Source of the DNA: Warburgia ugandensis
Lineage: Eukaryota > Streptophyta > Magnoliopsida > Canellales > Canellaceae
NCBI GenBank assembly: GCA_035236585.1
Contig: CP141127.1
Span: 66,197,495 to 66,261,494 of the forward strand
Length of the DNA stretch: 64,000 nucleotides
Reading direction: 5' to 3'
Positions within the stretch are counted from its first letter, which is position 1, and each line of letters starts with the position of its first letter. A program made the position numbers and the translations under genes. The notes under the pieces were generated by a model that saw only the letters and a program-made list of their open reading frames with translations, was not told the DNA's origin and did no database searches. Positions 1 through 11,394 of the stretch are shown here, one piece after another.

Positions 1-539
1 ATTCATTACATACTTAGGCCATTTGCTTTGTATTTTATTAAGGTTTTGTTTGGAGTAACTCTTCTTATTTGCTGACCTAGAAAGCATAATAGCTTCCAAT
101 ATATCATATTTAATTAATTGACACATTTTTTTAAGCTAAAATTCATCTAAAATTGTGGGAAAAAAGAGAGTAAGATTATGACTAGTAAAAAATATCTTGC
201 CTTCTTCAACTTGGAGACACCAACATCATCAAGTACTATGGTTCTTATGTATGTCAGCACATAGTACTTGCACTTTGAATCAAATTGTTGTTTAGGGCAC
301 TATGCAACAAGGGAAATAGAAAGGATGAATAAGGACCATTTGTAATATTGTAAGTTTAGGTATAAAATAGTGTAATTAACTATTTGCTATACCTTAATAA
401 TCTTTTAAGTGAGTTTTGGTGGTTGATAATCTCAGTTACATTAGCCCATGCTAATTATGCATCACAAATTTATATTTTAAATGTATCAAATACTGATAAA
501 AAAGTACTTATCTATACATAACACACAAAAGACTAAAAG

Positions 540-3500
540 TGTGACGACCTGGGTTTTTGAAACATGATTTGTAAAGTATTTTGAAAGGCAGGGCCCTTAA
601 GAGTGTAAATTTTTTTCGCAAAACAAAGCAGCGGAAATTCTTTTCTTTAGAACTTGTTTTGAAAACCCAAGTCACCACTTCATACATAGCATAAGTACAA
701 TTTGTGTACAAAATAAAATTCCATTGAAGGAATATACTTTTATTAAACTCCAAGATCCATCCAGTGGTTCACAATACAGCCAAATCTAGTACAATACTTG
801 TCCAAATTACATAATCCAAAACTCAAGCTCACCATACAATAAAACTCTCAACAAAGAAAAATACACGTCTTCAAGGGTATACCTTGAAGATTATTCTCTT
901 CAAGTCTTCTATAGTCTTCAGCTCCTAACTCTCCTTCCCTGTATTTAAGATATTGCAACAAGTACAATATCTCAGCAAGCAATGCTTGGTATGGGATTCA
1001 AGAAACATAATAATTGACAAGGTAATTCCAATACTTCATAATCTCATTATCCTTAAACATACTCTTTACTTTGTAAGTTATGTATATTTATATACATACA
1101 TACCCTTCATGGGTAAACCAGTTAAATTTGTGAAAGTAGTCAAATATCATTCCCAACTAAGCTGATCAATTCTCTTCATTTTGAGAATTGAGTATTACAG
1201 CTAATCTTATACTAGGAATTTCCCTTCTTGGGAAATATTGGTAATATACAATTACCTAGCATTTCATTATGCTATAACATAAGGCATTTCACTATGCCTA
1301 TTCTCATATGCATCATAGTGCAAAATAATCAGAAAGATTGCTATGTTGCAGTCTGATCTGTACTAGCGAGCTCTAATAACTGCCTTATTCACCACTGATA
1401 CCACGGTGGAAAATATTATGTCACTACCCATATGGGGGGCAAGAATTTCACAGTGATGGCCTTCCCATAATTGCCACCACCCGACTTTTAACCTCTCTTT
1501 GGCAAGGTATCATCATATCATCAAATTTCAAGGAGCGGGTAGCCAAACCCTCATAACTCCTCTAGCAATAGCATTCCCCTAGGCTTATGCCTATTAAAAC
1601 AAACTCACAAGCCTCCCAGCTTGTATGTAAAATAGATTTCATATATATATCAGACCATATGTCTGTTTACTTAGGGCTGAAATATTTCCTAGTTCCCTAT
1701 TCACTTATGGTTTAGTCCTTAACCATCTTATATGTGTTTGGTTGGATCATAAGGTTTTCAAGAGATTTAATACAAGTATTATTATTACTCTTGTCAACAT
1801 AAGATCATGAGTACAATCATGTATGCATTCATCAAATCCTCCCACCTTTAAGGATTGATCTCTTTTCCCCAATCTTCCATGACCCTGACTGATATATGTA
1901 ATTTGTACATCCATACATATTGTCAATATATAAATTATGAACAATCCTATTGATCACTAGATCTGATGATTAGAATGATCTTTAGATCATTCATATCTAA
2001 GTATTTTTCTATCTCTAAGTCTTTGTATGTCCATCTCCTTGATCTTGATCTTTCATAGATCCATTGATTGACAATCTTCTTTGATCTAAGTTCAGTTATT
2101 GGATCATCCCTATGGAGGATGATCTTGGTTTTCTTCCTTGAATCATCTTTGATCAAGGGTTTGGATTATCTAATCTAATGAACTATAACAAGTATACTAA
2201 TAAGCATGCATACTAAGTACAATATAGTGTTCTTATTTGTTCTTGATCATCCAAGATCTAATGGATCTTGTTTGATCATCCTTATCTTACTTACTATTCT
2301 TATTAGGATTAGGTAATTTACTAACCTTTTATGCTCTTATTATTATTATTCAACCAGTTAATGTGCTGGTTGAAGGTAGCTTATTCAAGCCTAAATCTAG
2401 ACTGCTCCTCTTATTTCCAATTGGCTAAGGCTTACTAGCTGAATGGGTGAACACAAAGTGGTTACTTCAATCCTCATGTAAGGAGGCGTTTAGACCTCAC
2501 AAACATCAACTGAAGGTAGGGGAAGAGCGAGGCTCTATTAGATAACCCCCTTAACCACTATGTTCATCATTCACTAGAATGACCATAGCTCAACCTTTCA
2601 TAAGGTTCCTATAAGCATGTTTACCCTAAGTACTCTTTCTAATGGATTTTAATTAAGTCCATGAATATTTATAATGTCATTCATGGGGTCTATTATTCTT
2701 TTCCTAATTTGGGCCAAGGACTTGATAATCCTTATATTGTCCTACTAACTATAGCCCTTACTAACTAAGTCCAAAGTACTCCATTCTTATTTGTGTAATG
2801 AAACTCTACTTTCTCATTAGAATACATTTTTGATGTTTTATGCTCTTTATCTCATAACAAGTAAATCTACTAATAACATTTAACCATAAATGAATTATAA
2901 ATTCAAAGCATAAAACTACATAATTTAACATTTAATCATAATGAGGCAAGTTACTTAAAATAATTAAATCTAGCACCTTATGATAACAATGAAATCACAT
3001 ATCATGCTAAAGTCTAAATGTTATACTAGCATGCTTTCTAACATAATCATATTTAAAATGCTACTATATAAAATGAAACTAATTACATTAACATTTTTAG
3101 AAACCTTTACTTATGATCCAACCATTTGATCTTATATCTTTTCCTTTGATTAAGGATTTTAGTTATATTTAGGGAATTCTCTTTATTAAGGTCAAAAGAT
3201 CATATTGATCTATTTTTCTCATAATCCATCCATAATTTCCTTGGATTTCATCATATCAACATTCATTCTATCCATCTCAAGGATCTGATCACACTTGATC
3301 TCATTGATTAAGTGGGTCCCTTTGTATTTTTAGGGTTTTTCTACCATAATGGGTAGATCCCTTAATATATCTCATATATATCCATTTAAACCATAGATCT
3401 CACTTGATTTCAATAGTATATCATTATTAAAACATATTTTTAAGATCTGATCATCTCAAATCTTGAAGATCTAGGTAATTGAAAACTTGTTTCTTTAATA

Positions 3501-5191
3501 CAGAAAGTTTTTACTGAATAGTATATCCATTTTATCATTTCATCAGAAAATAGAGGTTTCGAGCTTTCCATAGCTTCTTTCCGATCTCAATTTGGAGTCC
3601 AGATGACTTCGAAATTGGATCTAGAAGTTCACAATCTTTCCTAAGGCTTAGATTTGATCTGGGCCCAAGGAACAGACGGCCCAGATTTTTTAGGCTGAAA
3701 ACTAAGCCGGGCGGACGCTTTCGGTTCGTTGGGCTCGTTTGCTGGGATGATAGGAGCAAGCGTCATTGTGGTGCGTCCACAGACGCAGACGGGACGAGCG
3801 AAACGCTCGTCGTCCACGCGCCCGTAGAGGCGACTTTCGTCTGGCGCGTCCACTCGTCGTTGTGATGGACACACCGTCATCTCGCTTGGGATGATGCCCC
3901 ACGTGCAGCGTATGCGCCGTTTCCGACGGTGCGTCACTTGTCCGTCTTGGGCGCCGTTAGATCCGGAGATCGGACAATCCATTCTGGACCATCCAATCAA
4001 TCCTCTCTCAATTGACGGCCCAAAATGTCTCTAATCATTGTGAAAATTCTACCTTAGGGGTTTTGGACCCTTCTGGATTGATTGGTGTAGTCAGAATTTT
4101 CATGTGAGCACTCTATCATCCAGAATTAAGGGTTCTGATGTTTACTTTATTTTTACTAAAATAAATTACAGTAAAGTAAAAATTACATAAAACAGTACTA
4201 AACATCTATAGAAGGTATTTCCACCTACCTGATTGGAGAAAAAACCTCGGTTATATGTCCAATTTAAAAAGAATACCTTATTGATGAAGATATGGCCTAA
4301 GATCCACCTTTCTTGCAAATTTTCGTTGTTTGAACCGTTGGATCTTGAAATTTCTTTGGGGGTTTTGTAGAATAGATATTTTAGGAAGTTTTAGATGGTG
4401 TAATTGATCAAATTAGATCTAGAATAGAGTACTTAATTGATTTTAGGTCTCTTGTTCCAATCTAAAAAGAAAAACAAATTGAAAAGAGAGATATCTCTTG
4501 GAAATTTTGGGTTTTTAGGGAGGGATCTAGATCTAGTTTTTCAAGGAGAGTGAAGAAAATTTTGTGGGGATTTTATGAGGATTTTTGGGGTTGTATTTAT
4601 AGGCATTTTGGGTCTATTTTCATGATTATAATATTTATTTTTTTATTATTAAATGGCATGAAAGTCTTCCATGCTCCATTTTTTCTTCCCCATGCCTCAT
4701 TTTTCTTCCTCAAGACCAGCTGATGTTTGTTGACCCATGAATTCACGTGGGCTGCTGATAAGATTGGTTTTTGGGTCCCTTGTGGGCCCCACATGGTGTA
4801 AAAAGACTGTTTTGCCATTTATGCATAAAATTTTGGGTTTTATTCCCATGATCTCGGATTTCAGTGTACTTAGTGGCGTTGGATTCGCATTTCTTAGTAC
4901 ATTCTAAATTTTGATGTCTCATATTTTGATTTTTGGGTAAAATTACTATTTTACCCCTTTTGTTCAAGAAATGAAGAAACTTAAGGATTTCTTATCCGAA
5001 TTCAGAATTTGTCGTTCTTACAGTCATTTTGAAGGGTTTGCTAAGTTTAATTTCAATTTTACATGTCTTATGATTTGATTATACTTTTATAAAAAGTATA
5101 TTCTAAATAACCATAATATTTCAGCTCAAAATATCTGAAACTCAAACTTTATTGATTTTCTCAATCAATTACAAAAATTGGGGTTATTACA
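540..5191 (-). repeat. 3' LTR of the 540-9719 chromovirus (4652 bp)
   Basis: On the minus strand this LTR begins TGTAATAACC at 5191 and ends GGTCGTCACA at 540. Its first ~427 bp recur at 9293-9719. A TATA box at 4593-4602 lies only about 590 bp from the start, so U3 is short and R plus U5 would be about 4 kb. A GC- and CpG-rich block at about 3640-4000 stands out from the AT-rich surroundings. A diverged copy of most of this LTR is present in the opposite orientation at about 25030-29547. Open frames inside it are not supported as genes. Confidence 0.92.
4593..4602 (-). promoter_or_regulatory. TATA box of the Tekay LTR
   Basis: CTATAAATAC on the minus strand, about 590 bp into the LTR, is the best core-promoter candidate. 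Transcription would start some 30 bp downstream and leave a ~4-kb leader inside the LTR. This is seen as sequence only; the start site is inferred. Confidence 0.55.
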
Positions 5192-5204
5192 ATCTTCCCC
5201 CCTT
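5192..5204 (-). other. Polypurine tract of the 540-9719 chromovirus
   Basis: AAGGGGGGAAGAT on the minus strand lies immediately before the LTR start TGTAATAACC. It is preceded by TTCGAGGACGAAATT, which encodes the typical Tekay/Del polyprotein end. Such a tract primes plus-strand DNA synthesis. Confidence 0.85.
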
Positions 5205-5769
5205 ACAATAATTTCGTCCTCGAATACACTACTTACTCAAACAAACTAAGGTGCATCTTCCTCATTTCTACTTCCATTTCCCACATGGCTTCCTCAACAG
5301 AGTGATGTTGCCACTGGACTTTGACTAACGGAATGCTTTTGGTTCTTAACTTCTGTTCCTTGCGGTCCAGAATTCATATTGCCTTCTCTTCGAAGGTTAG
5401 GTCAGGCTTTAGCTCTTCTGGCACCCTTTGAAGTACATGAGTGTCGTCTTGGAGGTATTTCCTTAGCATAGACACATGAAAGGCACTATGTATTTTTGAG
5501 AGTTGGGGTGGTAAGGCTAATTTGTAGGCCATTGGACCAACTCTTTCTAAGATTTCAAATGGACCAATGAATCTAGGACTAAGTTTTCCTTTGCTTCCAA
5601 ACCTCATTACTCCTTTGACAGGTGATACCTTTAGAAATACGTGCTCCCCCACATCAAATTCCAGGTTTCTACGTCTTTTATCTACGTAACTCTTTTGTCG
5701 ACTGTGTGCTATTAACAACCACTTCTGTATCAATCTGACCTTGTCTATACATTGTTCCACTAGTTCTAA
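5205..5769 (-). pseudogene. pol: Integrase C-terminus with chromodomain
   Basis: The segment carries the GPY/F module (SPRFIGPFEILERVGPMAYK, then LPPQLSKIHSAFHVSML). After a stop near 5374 it continues into a chromodomain-like stretch containing ILDRKEQKLR, IPLVKVQW and HHSVEEAMWE. In chromoviruses this domain is thought to target insertion to chromatin. The frame ends at the conserved acidic end immediately before the polypurine tract. The stop between the GPY module and the chromodomain would remove the targeting domain from a translated product. Confidence 0.88.
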
Positions 5770-6591
5770 CTTTATCAGCTTTCTTTCTCCAACTTCACTC
5801 TAACAGGTTGGTGATCGACATGGACGTCCATACAATGCTTCATATGGTGCCATACCAATACTTGCCTGAAAATTGTTGTTATATGCAAATTCTACTAAAG
5901 GAAGATGTTCATCCCAACTCCCTTTCCAATCTAATGCACATGCTCTCAACATATCTTCTAAGGTTTGAATAGTCCTTTCTGACTGACCATCTATTTGAGG
6001 GTGAAATGTTGTACTGAGTTTAAGTGAGGTTCCCAAGGCTTGTTGTACATTCTTCCAACATCTCGAAGTAAATCTTCCATCCCTATATGAGATAATGGAT
6101 AGTGGAATCCCATGAAGTCTTACTATTTCTTTGATGTATAACTTAGCCAGACTATCAACTAATTGGTTTTGTCTAATTGGAAGGAAATGTGCTGACTTTG
6201 TTAGCCTATCCATGACCACCCAAATCATGTCATGGCCTGCCCGAGTCCTTGGCAATCCCACTACAAAATCCATAGTGATATTGTCCCTTTTCCATTGTGG
6301 AAGTTCCAATGTTTGTAACATACCAGCTGGTCTTTGGTGTTCAGCCTTTACTTGTTGACAATTTAGACATTTAGCTACAAATTCTCCTATTTCTCTCTTC
6401 ATGCCTTCCCACCAAAAGTTTCTTTTTAAATCTTGATACATCTTTGTACCTCCAGGGTGTATAGAAAACTTTGACTGATGGGCTTCTTGTATCAATTCCT
6501 TTCTCAGACATGTATTTGAAGGAACCACCAATCTCTCCTGAAAAAGTATGCCCCCATCTGTACCCTTAACAAATCCTTTCTTTTCACACAA
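5770..6591 (-). pseudogene. pol: Integrase (zinc-binding and catalytic core)
   Basis: Integrase inserts the cDNA into host DNA. The HHCC zinc-binding module is complete (H38, H45, C75, C78 of the segment starting at 6591; CLNCQQVK). The catalytic core shows ITMDFVVGLP (first Asp, 108) and DGQSERTIQ (Glu 205). The second catalytic Asp, expected in SDRD, is Tyr in IISYRDGRF (residue 169, exactly 35 residues before the Glu). A stop after RPCRSPTC separates this part from the C-terminal domain. Continuity with the RNase H segment upstream is plain, with only stops in between. Confidence 0.92.
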
Positions 6592-7845
6592 TTCCTGAGT
6601 TGCTGTATCTTCTTCTTGGGCTTTAAGGACTCTTTCTACAAAAGCTGATTTAATTGTGATGTTTGTGAGTAGAGCTCTTGGTTGTCTACTTAATGCATCA
6701 GCTACTACATTTGCCTTTCCAGGATGGTATTAGATGACAAAATCATAGTCTTTGATATACTCTATCCATCTTCTTTATTTCATATTCAAATCAGCCTGAG
6801 TGAAGATGTATTTGAGACTCTTATGGTCTGTAAATACATTGAATTTTTCTCTATACAAATAATGTCTCCAAATTTTCAATGCAAAAACTACAGTTGCCAA
6901 TTCTAGATCATGTACTGGGTAATTTATTTCATGTTTCTTCAATTGTCTAGATGCATAAGCAATGACCTTCCCATTTTGCATCAACACACCTCCTAACCCT
7001 TTGCTTGAAGCATCACAGTATATTTCATATCCCCCACTCCTAGCTGGCAAAGTCAATACTGGTGTTGTACTTAACCTCTTCTTTAGCTCTTGAAAACTAG
7101 TTTCACATTCTTTTGACCAAGTGAATTGTACCCCCTTTCTTGTCAAGGAAGTCATAGGAAGAGCTAGACGAGAGAACCCTTGAATGAATCTACTGTAGTA
7201 TCCTGCCAGTCCAAGAAAACTACGTATTTCTGTTGCTGTTTTAGGTTTCTCCCAATTCATTACTACTTCAATCTTGGTGGGGTCCACTTCTACTCTATTC
7301 TTGGAAATTACATGACCTAAAAAATTGACCTTCTCTAACCAGAATTTGTACTTACTAAATTTGCCAAACAGTTTATGTGTTCTGAGGGTATTTAGTACAA
7401 TTCGTAAGTGTTCTTGATGTTCTTTGATACTAGAGTAAATTAGTATATCGTCGATAAATACAATCACAAATTTATCCAAAAATTCTTTGAAGATTCTATT
7501 CATCAAATCCATAAACACTGTTGGTGCATTGGTCAGCCCAAAAGACATGACTAGAAACTCGTAATGCCCATATCGAGTTCTGAATGCTGACTTGGGTATG
7601 TCTTCATCCTTAATACGCAATTGATGATATCCTGATCTAAGGTTAATTTTAGAAAAGACCTTAGCAGATTGGAGTTGATCAAAGAGATCATCAATGCGAG
7701 GTAAGGGATACCTATTTTTCACTGTGACACTGTTCAACATTCTATAATCAATGCATAATCTCATTAACCCATCCTTCTTCTTCACAAATATTACTAGTGC
7801 TCCCCATGGTGAACTACTTGGTCTAACAAACCCTTTTTCTAACAA
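6592..7845 (-). pseudogene. pol: Reverse transcriptase and RNase H
   Basis: The polymerase core reads through [42 protein letters not shown] and the catalytic box FIDDILIYS (about residues 130-138 of the open segment from 7845). RNase H follows with [11 protein letters not shown], the ELAT helix and [14 protein letters not shown]. Two TAA stops, at about 6775 and shortly after it, break the RNase H/connection region. The frame is otherwise recognisable as far as a KANVVADALSR motif. The motif A aspartate expected in S-K-I-D-L-R-S-G-Y is Asn here ([10 protein letters not shown]), which should abolish polymerase activity even without the stops. Confidence 0.9.
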
Positions 7846-7848
7846 TTC

Positions 7849-8943
7849 TTACAATTGTCCTTTTAACTCTTTCAACTCTGTTGGGGCCATCCTATAAGGT
7901 GCTTTAGAAATTGGAGTTGTACCAGGAATTACTTCAATGGTAAACTCAATTTCTTGGTGTGGGGGTAACCCTGGGAGTTCTTCAGGAAAAACATCTTGGA
8001 AATCCCTGACCACTTTAATTTCTGTTATCTTGGGCTGTTCAACATCTAAGGAAACCACTATTGCTAAAAATCCCTGACACCCCTTGGACATATGTTTGAA
8101 TGCCTTCATAGCTGAGATGATGGATTTGTCTAAGTCATTGTGTTTCCCATACAGTATTAATACTTTCTCCCCTGGTATACTAAATGTGAGTTTCTTCTTG
8201 TGACAGTCCATAACTACCCAGTATTTTGCTAACCAGTCCATACCCAGTATGATGTCAAAATCCTCCATGTTTAATAAAATGAGGTCTATGTCCATTCTTT
8301 TGGCCAATACTTCTAGAGGTACATTATGCAAGTATTCTTGTAGTTTAACTATTTTTCCAACCAAAGTTGTTACATCTAGATCAAATCCCAAGTTTTTCAC
8401 TGATAGTTGTATACTAGATGCAAATTCACAAGATATAAAGGAATGCGTAGATCCAGAATCAAACAGTACTTTGGCATAGTTGTCTACTACAAGTAGTGTA
8501 CCTTCAATTACAGCATTGGATGGTCTAGCTTGGCCGTTAGTGATGGCAACAACCCTTCCTTGGTATCGAGGAGCAATTTCTAGTTTTGCTTCCCTGACTA
8601 CCAATGGTTTGGTACAGTGGGTGGCGATATGTCCATACTCCCCACAATTGTGGCACTTGATTGGAAATCGTTGTGGTTGTTGTTGTATAGGTCGTGGACA
8701 GATATTGCCTTGGTGAAATTTTCTACTTCTTGGACATGGCTGTCTATTTGGCCTTGGTGCATTGTTCCTTTGATTTCTTTGAGGCTTAAAATTGTTCCAA
8801 GGTCTTTTATTCTTCTGGAAAGGCCTTGGGTTATTGTTTCCTCCTCCACTATACTTGGTAATTTGACCCTTTTTGTACTCATCTTGAAACTTGGAAGTCA
8901 TTTCCACACAGTCTGCCAAGGTAGTGGGTTTAGTACCCAGCAC
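7849..8943 (-). pseudogene. gag-pol: gag C-terminus, aspartic protease and start of reverse transcriptase
   Basis: A 364-codon open segment of the polyprotein. A basic, Asn/Pro/Arg-rich stretch leads to a CCHC zinc knuckle, CHNCGEYGHIATHC (about residues 97-110), that binds RNA. The retropepsin motif LFDSGSTHSF follows (active-site Asp near residue 162), and later ILGMDWL, typical of the protease flap side. The segment ends in the reverse transcriptase N-terminus (APYRMAPTELKELKGQL), cut by a TAA just before the reading frame resumes at 7845. That stop sits where a Gln codon is expected (CAA to TAA). No start codon assignment is meaningful because this is an internal piece of a broken gag-pol. 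Confidence 0.9.
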
Positions 8944-8979
8944 TTTTATTTTCAGCCCTGGGTGTAGCCCTTCAACAAA

Positions 8980-9288
8980 TCAATCCACGGTGTGTGTTTT
9001 TGTGTCACACACATGAGTCGCGAATCTCCTTAGTTGTGTGAACTTATTATCATAGTCCACCACTAACATATTCCCTTGCTTTAGGTTCAAAAACTCTATC
9101 AACTTCCTTTGTTGTACATGAGAAGGAAAATATTTATGGTTGAATACTTCCTTAAATTCTTCCCATGTAGTATCTTCAGAATTCGAGAAGAAAGTGTTGT
9201 TAGCTGATCTCCACCAAAATGCAGCTTCTTGTTTGAATAAATATGTGGAAAATTTCACCTTCAACTTTGAAGGAGTTCGTAGTGCACT
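8980..9288 (-). pseudogene. gag: gag fragment (capsid region), 5'-truncated
   Basis: This is the central Gag region of a Ty3/gypsy element, which would form the virus-like particle. The conserved pattern is present: FSTYLFKQEAAFWW, then TWEEFKEVFNHKYFP, then LNLKQGNMLVVDYDNKF. The start of gag is deleted and the frame runs directly into LTR sequence at about 9289, so the upstream residues of the open frame are LTR-derived and not part of a real protein. The frame ends at a TGA at 8977-8979 where family members have Arg, consistent with CGA to TGA. Gag continues in the same frame at 8943. Confidence 0.85.
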
Positions 9289-9719
9289 AAGATTAGTTTT
9301 TGGGTCCCTTGTGGGCCCCACATGGTGTAAAAAATCGTTTTGCCATTTATGCATAAAATTTTGGGTTTTATTCCCATGATCTCGGATTTGAGTGTACTTA
9401 GTGGCATTGGATTCGTATCTCTTAGTACATTCTAAATTTTGATGTCTCATATTTTGATTTTTGGGTAAAATTATTATTTTACCCCTTTTGTTCAAGAAAT
9501 GAAGAAACTTAAGGATTTCTTATCCGAATTCAGAATTTGTCTTTCTTACAGTCATTTTGAAGGGTTTGCTAAGTTTAATTTCAATCTTACATGTCTTATG
9601 ATTTGATTATACTTTTATAAAAAGTATATTCTAAATAACCCTAATATTTCAGCTCGAAATATCTAAAACTCAAACTTTATTGATTTTCTCAATCAATTAC
9701 AAAAATTGGGGTTATTACA
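9289..9719 (-). repeat. Truncated 5' LTR of the 540-9719 chromovirus
   Basis: Only the first ~430 bp of the LTR (U3 side) remain, matching 4761-5191. At about 9289 the LTR joins straight into the middle of gag, so about 4.2 kb of LTR, the primer-binding site and the start of gag are missing. The junction shares the short sequence TAAGATT with the corresponding intact LTR position near 4760. This is what a deletion by illegitimate recombination would leave. Confidence 0.88.
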
Positions 9720-9724
9720 AAAAG

Positions 9725-11394
9725 ATTACTTATTCATAATTTCTATGAGGGTAGGATAGGTGTGCGATCCACAAGAATAAGAAAAGAAAGCATGCTTACC
9801 ATGCACATCCAAAACAAGCAGCATCCAATGAGCCTTATACACACCATCATATGAATTACAATCAATGTTTATAATCCTTATAGGTAGAATGAGTTGGTAC
9901 AAAAATACAAAATTAAAACTTACCCTCTATTATAGGTAATCATTAAACCCTACCCCTGGGAACACCAGAAGAACCCTGGTAACATATGATCAACATGCCT
10001 CTCCATTAGCTACTGCTCTGTCGCTCTAGAAAAGATGTCAGGGTCAAGAAATTGGCAAAGTACTTTCTCGACCTCAAAAAGGCTTATTCAATCATTTAGG
10101 AAGATTCATGAAAGAAATAATTATTACCTACCACGGTGAAATAATATGTAATGTCAAGTATTATAAAAGTAGATTTTTGCATATATCCCATGTTGGAGAC
10201 TATGTGAGGCTACTCAAGTTAATCTCATTGGAAAACTCATAATAGGCTATCTGCCATAAGAGACACTTCAATAATGACATTGGCAAGCACTCCGGCTTTA
10301 TCCATAGGGTGTATATTGCCCTTTCTTCATTGATGAGTTCATAGAGTAACCTTAGGAATTTAGGCATATTGGGTAGGATTTCCATAGGATCCTTAGACAA
10401 CTGCTATAAAAATTATAGAGATTTGTAATCATTATCAATCAATGAATACATTCAATTTCATGATAAAAATAAACATAAATAGTAGTATCAGTTCCATTGG
10501 TACAACGGTCACTGATGGTGCAATGGTGGGTGAACTCATTAGCACTTTCTACAACTGATTAACCTTAGATATAGTTCTTAAACAATTAAATTGAGGTCTC
10601 TGGGTAAAAATTATTGTTGAGGAAGATAGTATGAAAATATATATACAATGAACTCTATTGGAATGAAAAATTCCTCTGTTCAAGCAACGGGATATGCAAC
10701 TGCCTACCCAATAGTAATAATATTTTCCATTTTTAAAGGAAACTACAGGTGAGCATTATAATGAAAACGTGCTTGGTTTGTGGAGCCACTAGCTCTGAGT
10801 ATGAACTAACTGTGACAATGTTTTGATGGGTATTCAAATCCAATAGACATTGACCCACCTACAAATCAGGAATACATCATACATTAGAGAGGTTGAGATA
10901 GGAGAATTACAAAACAAAGAAAAAGTTTTGGTGTTTATGTGTATTCCTCCTTGACTAGAGTTTCTCTTTCCAAGGGCGCATGTTGTCCTTCATGAATTTC
11001 TTCAGTAGGAGAATTGCAGCTAGCATTTGATGTAGGTATAGGGAAGAATGAGGTTTAGGGGAATAAGAAACTACCTCCAAACATCCTTCACATGACTGTT
11101 TAAGTATATCCATTTTTATCTTGTCACACATCTCCTTATAGGCCTCCTCAACTTCAATTTTAGGTGTTTTTCAACTAAAAAATTTGGAAGGAATAATATC
11201 GTGCCTCGATGCCCCTTACTTAGCTAGGGTGGTCCTTCTTACCCATAGCCCTACACAAGTTGTCATCATTGTCAGCAGTATTGCTTAGAGTTCACGTAAT
11301 TATATTGTCTTAGGTAAGAATGTCCTACAAAATTTAATTAGATGGACATGATCAGTTCAATTAATTAATAGTATAAAATTGAAGGTAGTCAAAT
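9725..11394 (-). other. CACTA-1, 3' part of the TNPA-like transcription unit (weakly conserved)
   Basis: The stretch is alignable by eye with about 44310-45889 of CACTA-2, including AGCATGC--ACCATGCACATCC near 9790/44365. A minus-strand patch near 10200-10290 reads similarly in both copies (KAGVLANVIIEV versus KQGVLAMDVVEV). This suggests further exons of the TNPA-like gene or conserved untranslated sequence. No complete open frame is present. Confidence 0.5.

Larger units (their letters stand above)
540..9719 (-). mobile_element. Ty3/gypsy chromovirus, Tekay-type LTR retrotransposon
   Basis: A 9.18-kb retrotransposon read on the minus strand and inserted into CACTA-1. It is bounded by a perfect 5-bp target duplication AAAAG (535-539 and 9720-9724). 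The element reads TGTAATAACC...GGTCGTCACA from 9719 down to 540. Order on the coding strand is: truncated 5' LTR, gag with a CCHC knuckle, aspartic protease, reverse transcriptase, RNase H, integrase, chromodomain, polypurine tract, full 3' LTR of 4652 bp. Integrase after RNase H together with a C-terminal chromodomain assigns it to chromoviruses. The FEDE-type end just before the polypurine tract fits Tekay/Del. About 14 differences in ~427 aligned LTR bases (hand count) suggest a fairly recent insertion. Stop codons and lost catalytic residues make it non-autonomous. Confidence 0.93.

Noticed and set aside
3641..4000. 119-codon frame in the GC-rich LTR block
   Set aside because: GC-rich sequence lacks stops by composition. 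The homologous block at 25680-25920 does not keep the frame, and no domain is recognisable.
8980..9495. 171-codon frame as an intact small gag
   Set aside because: Its first ~70 codons are LTR sequence (the same peptide start is found in the other LTR near 4967). Only the part below 9289 is gag.
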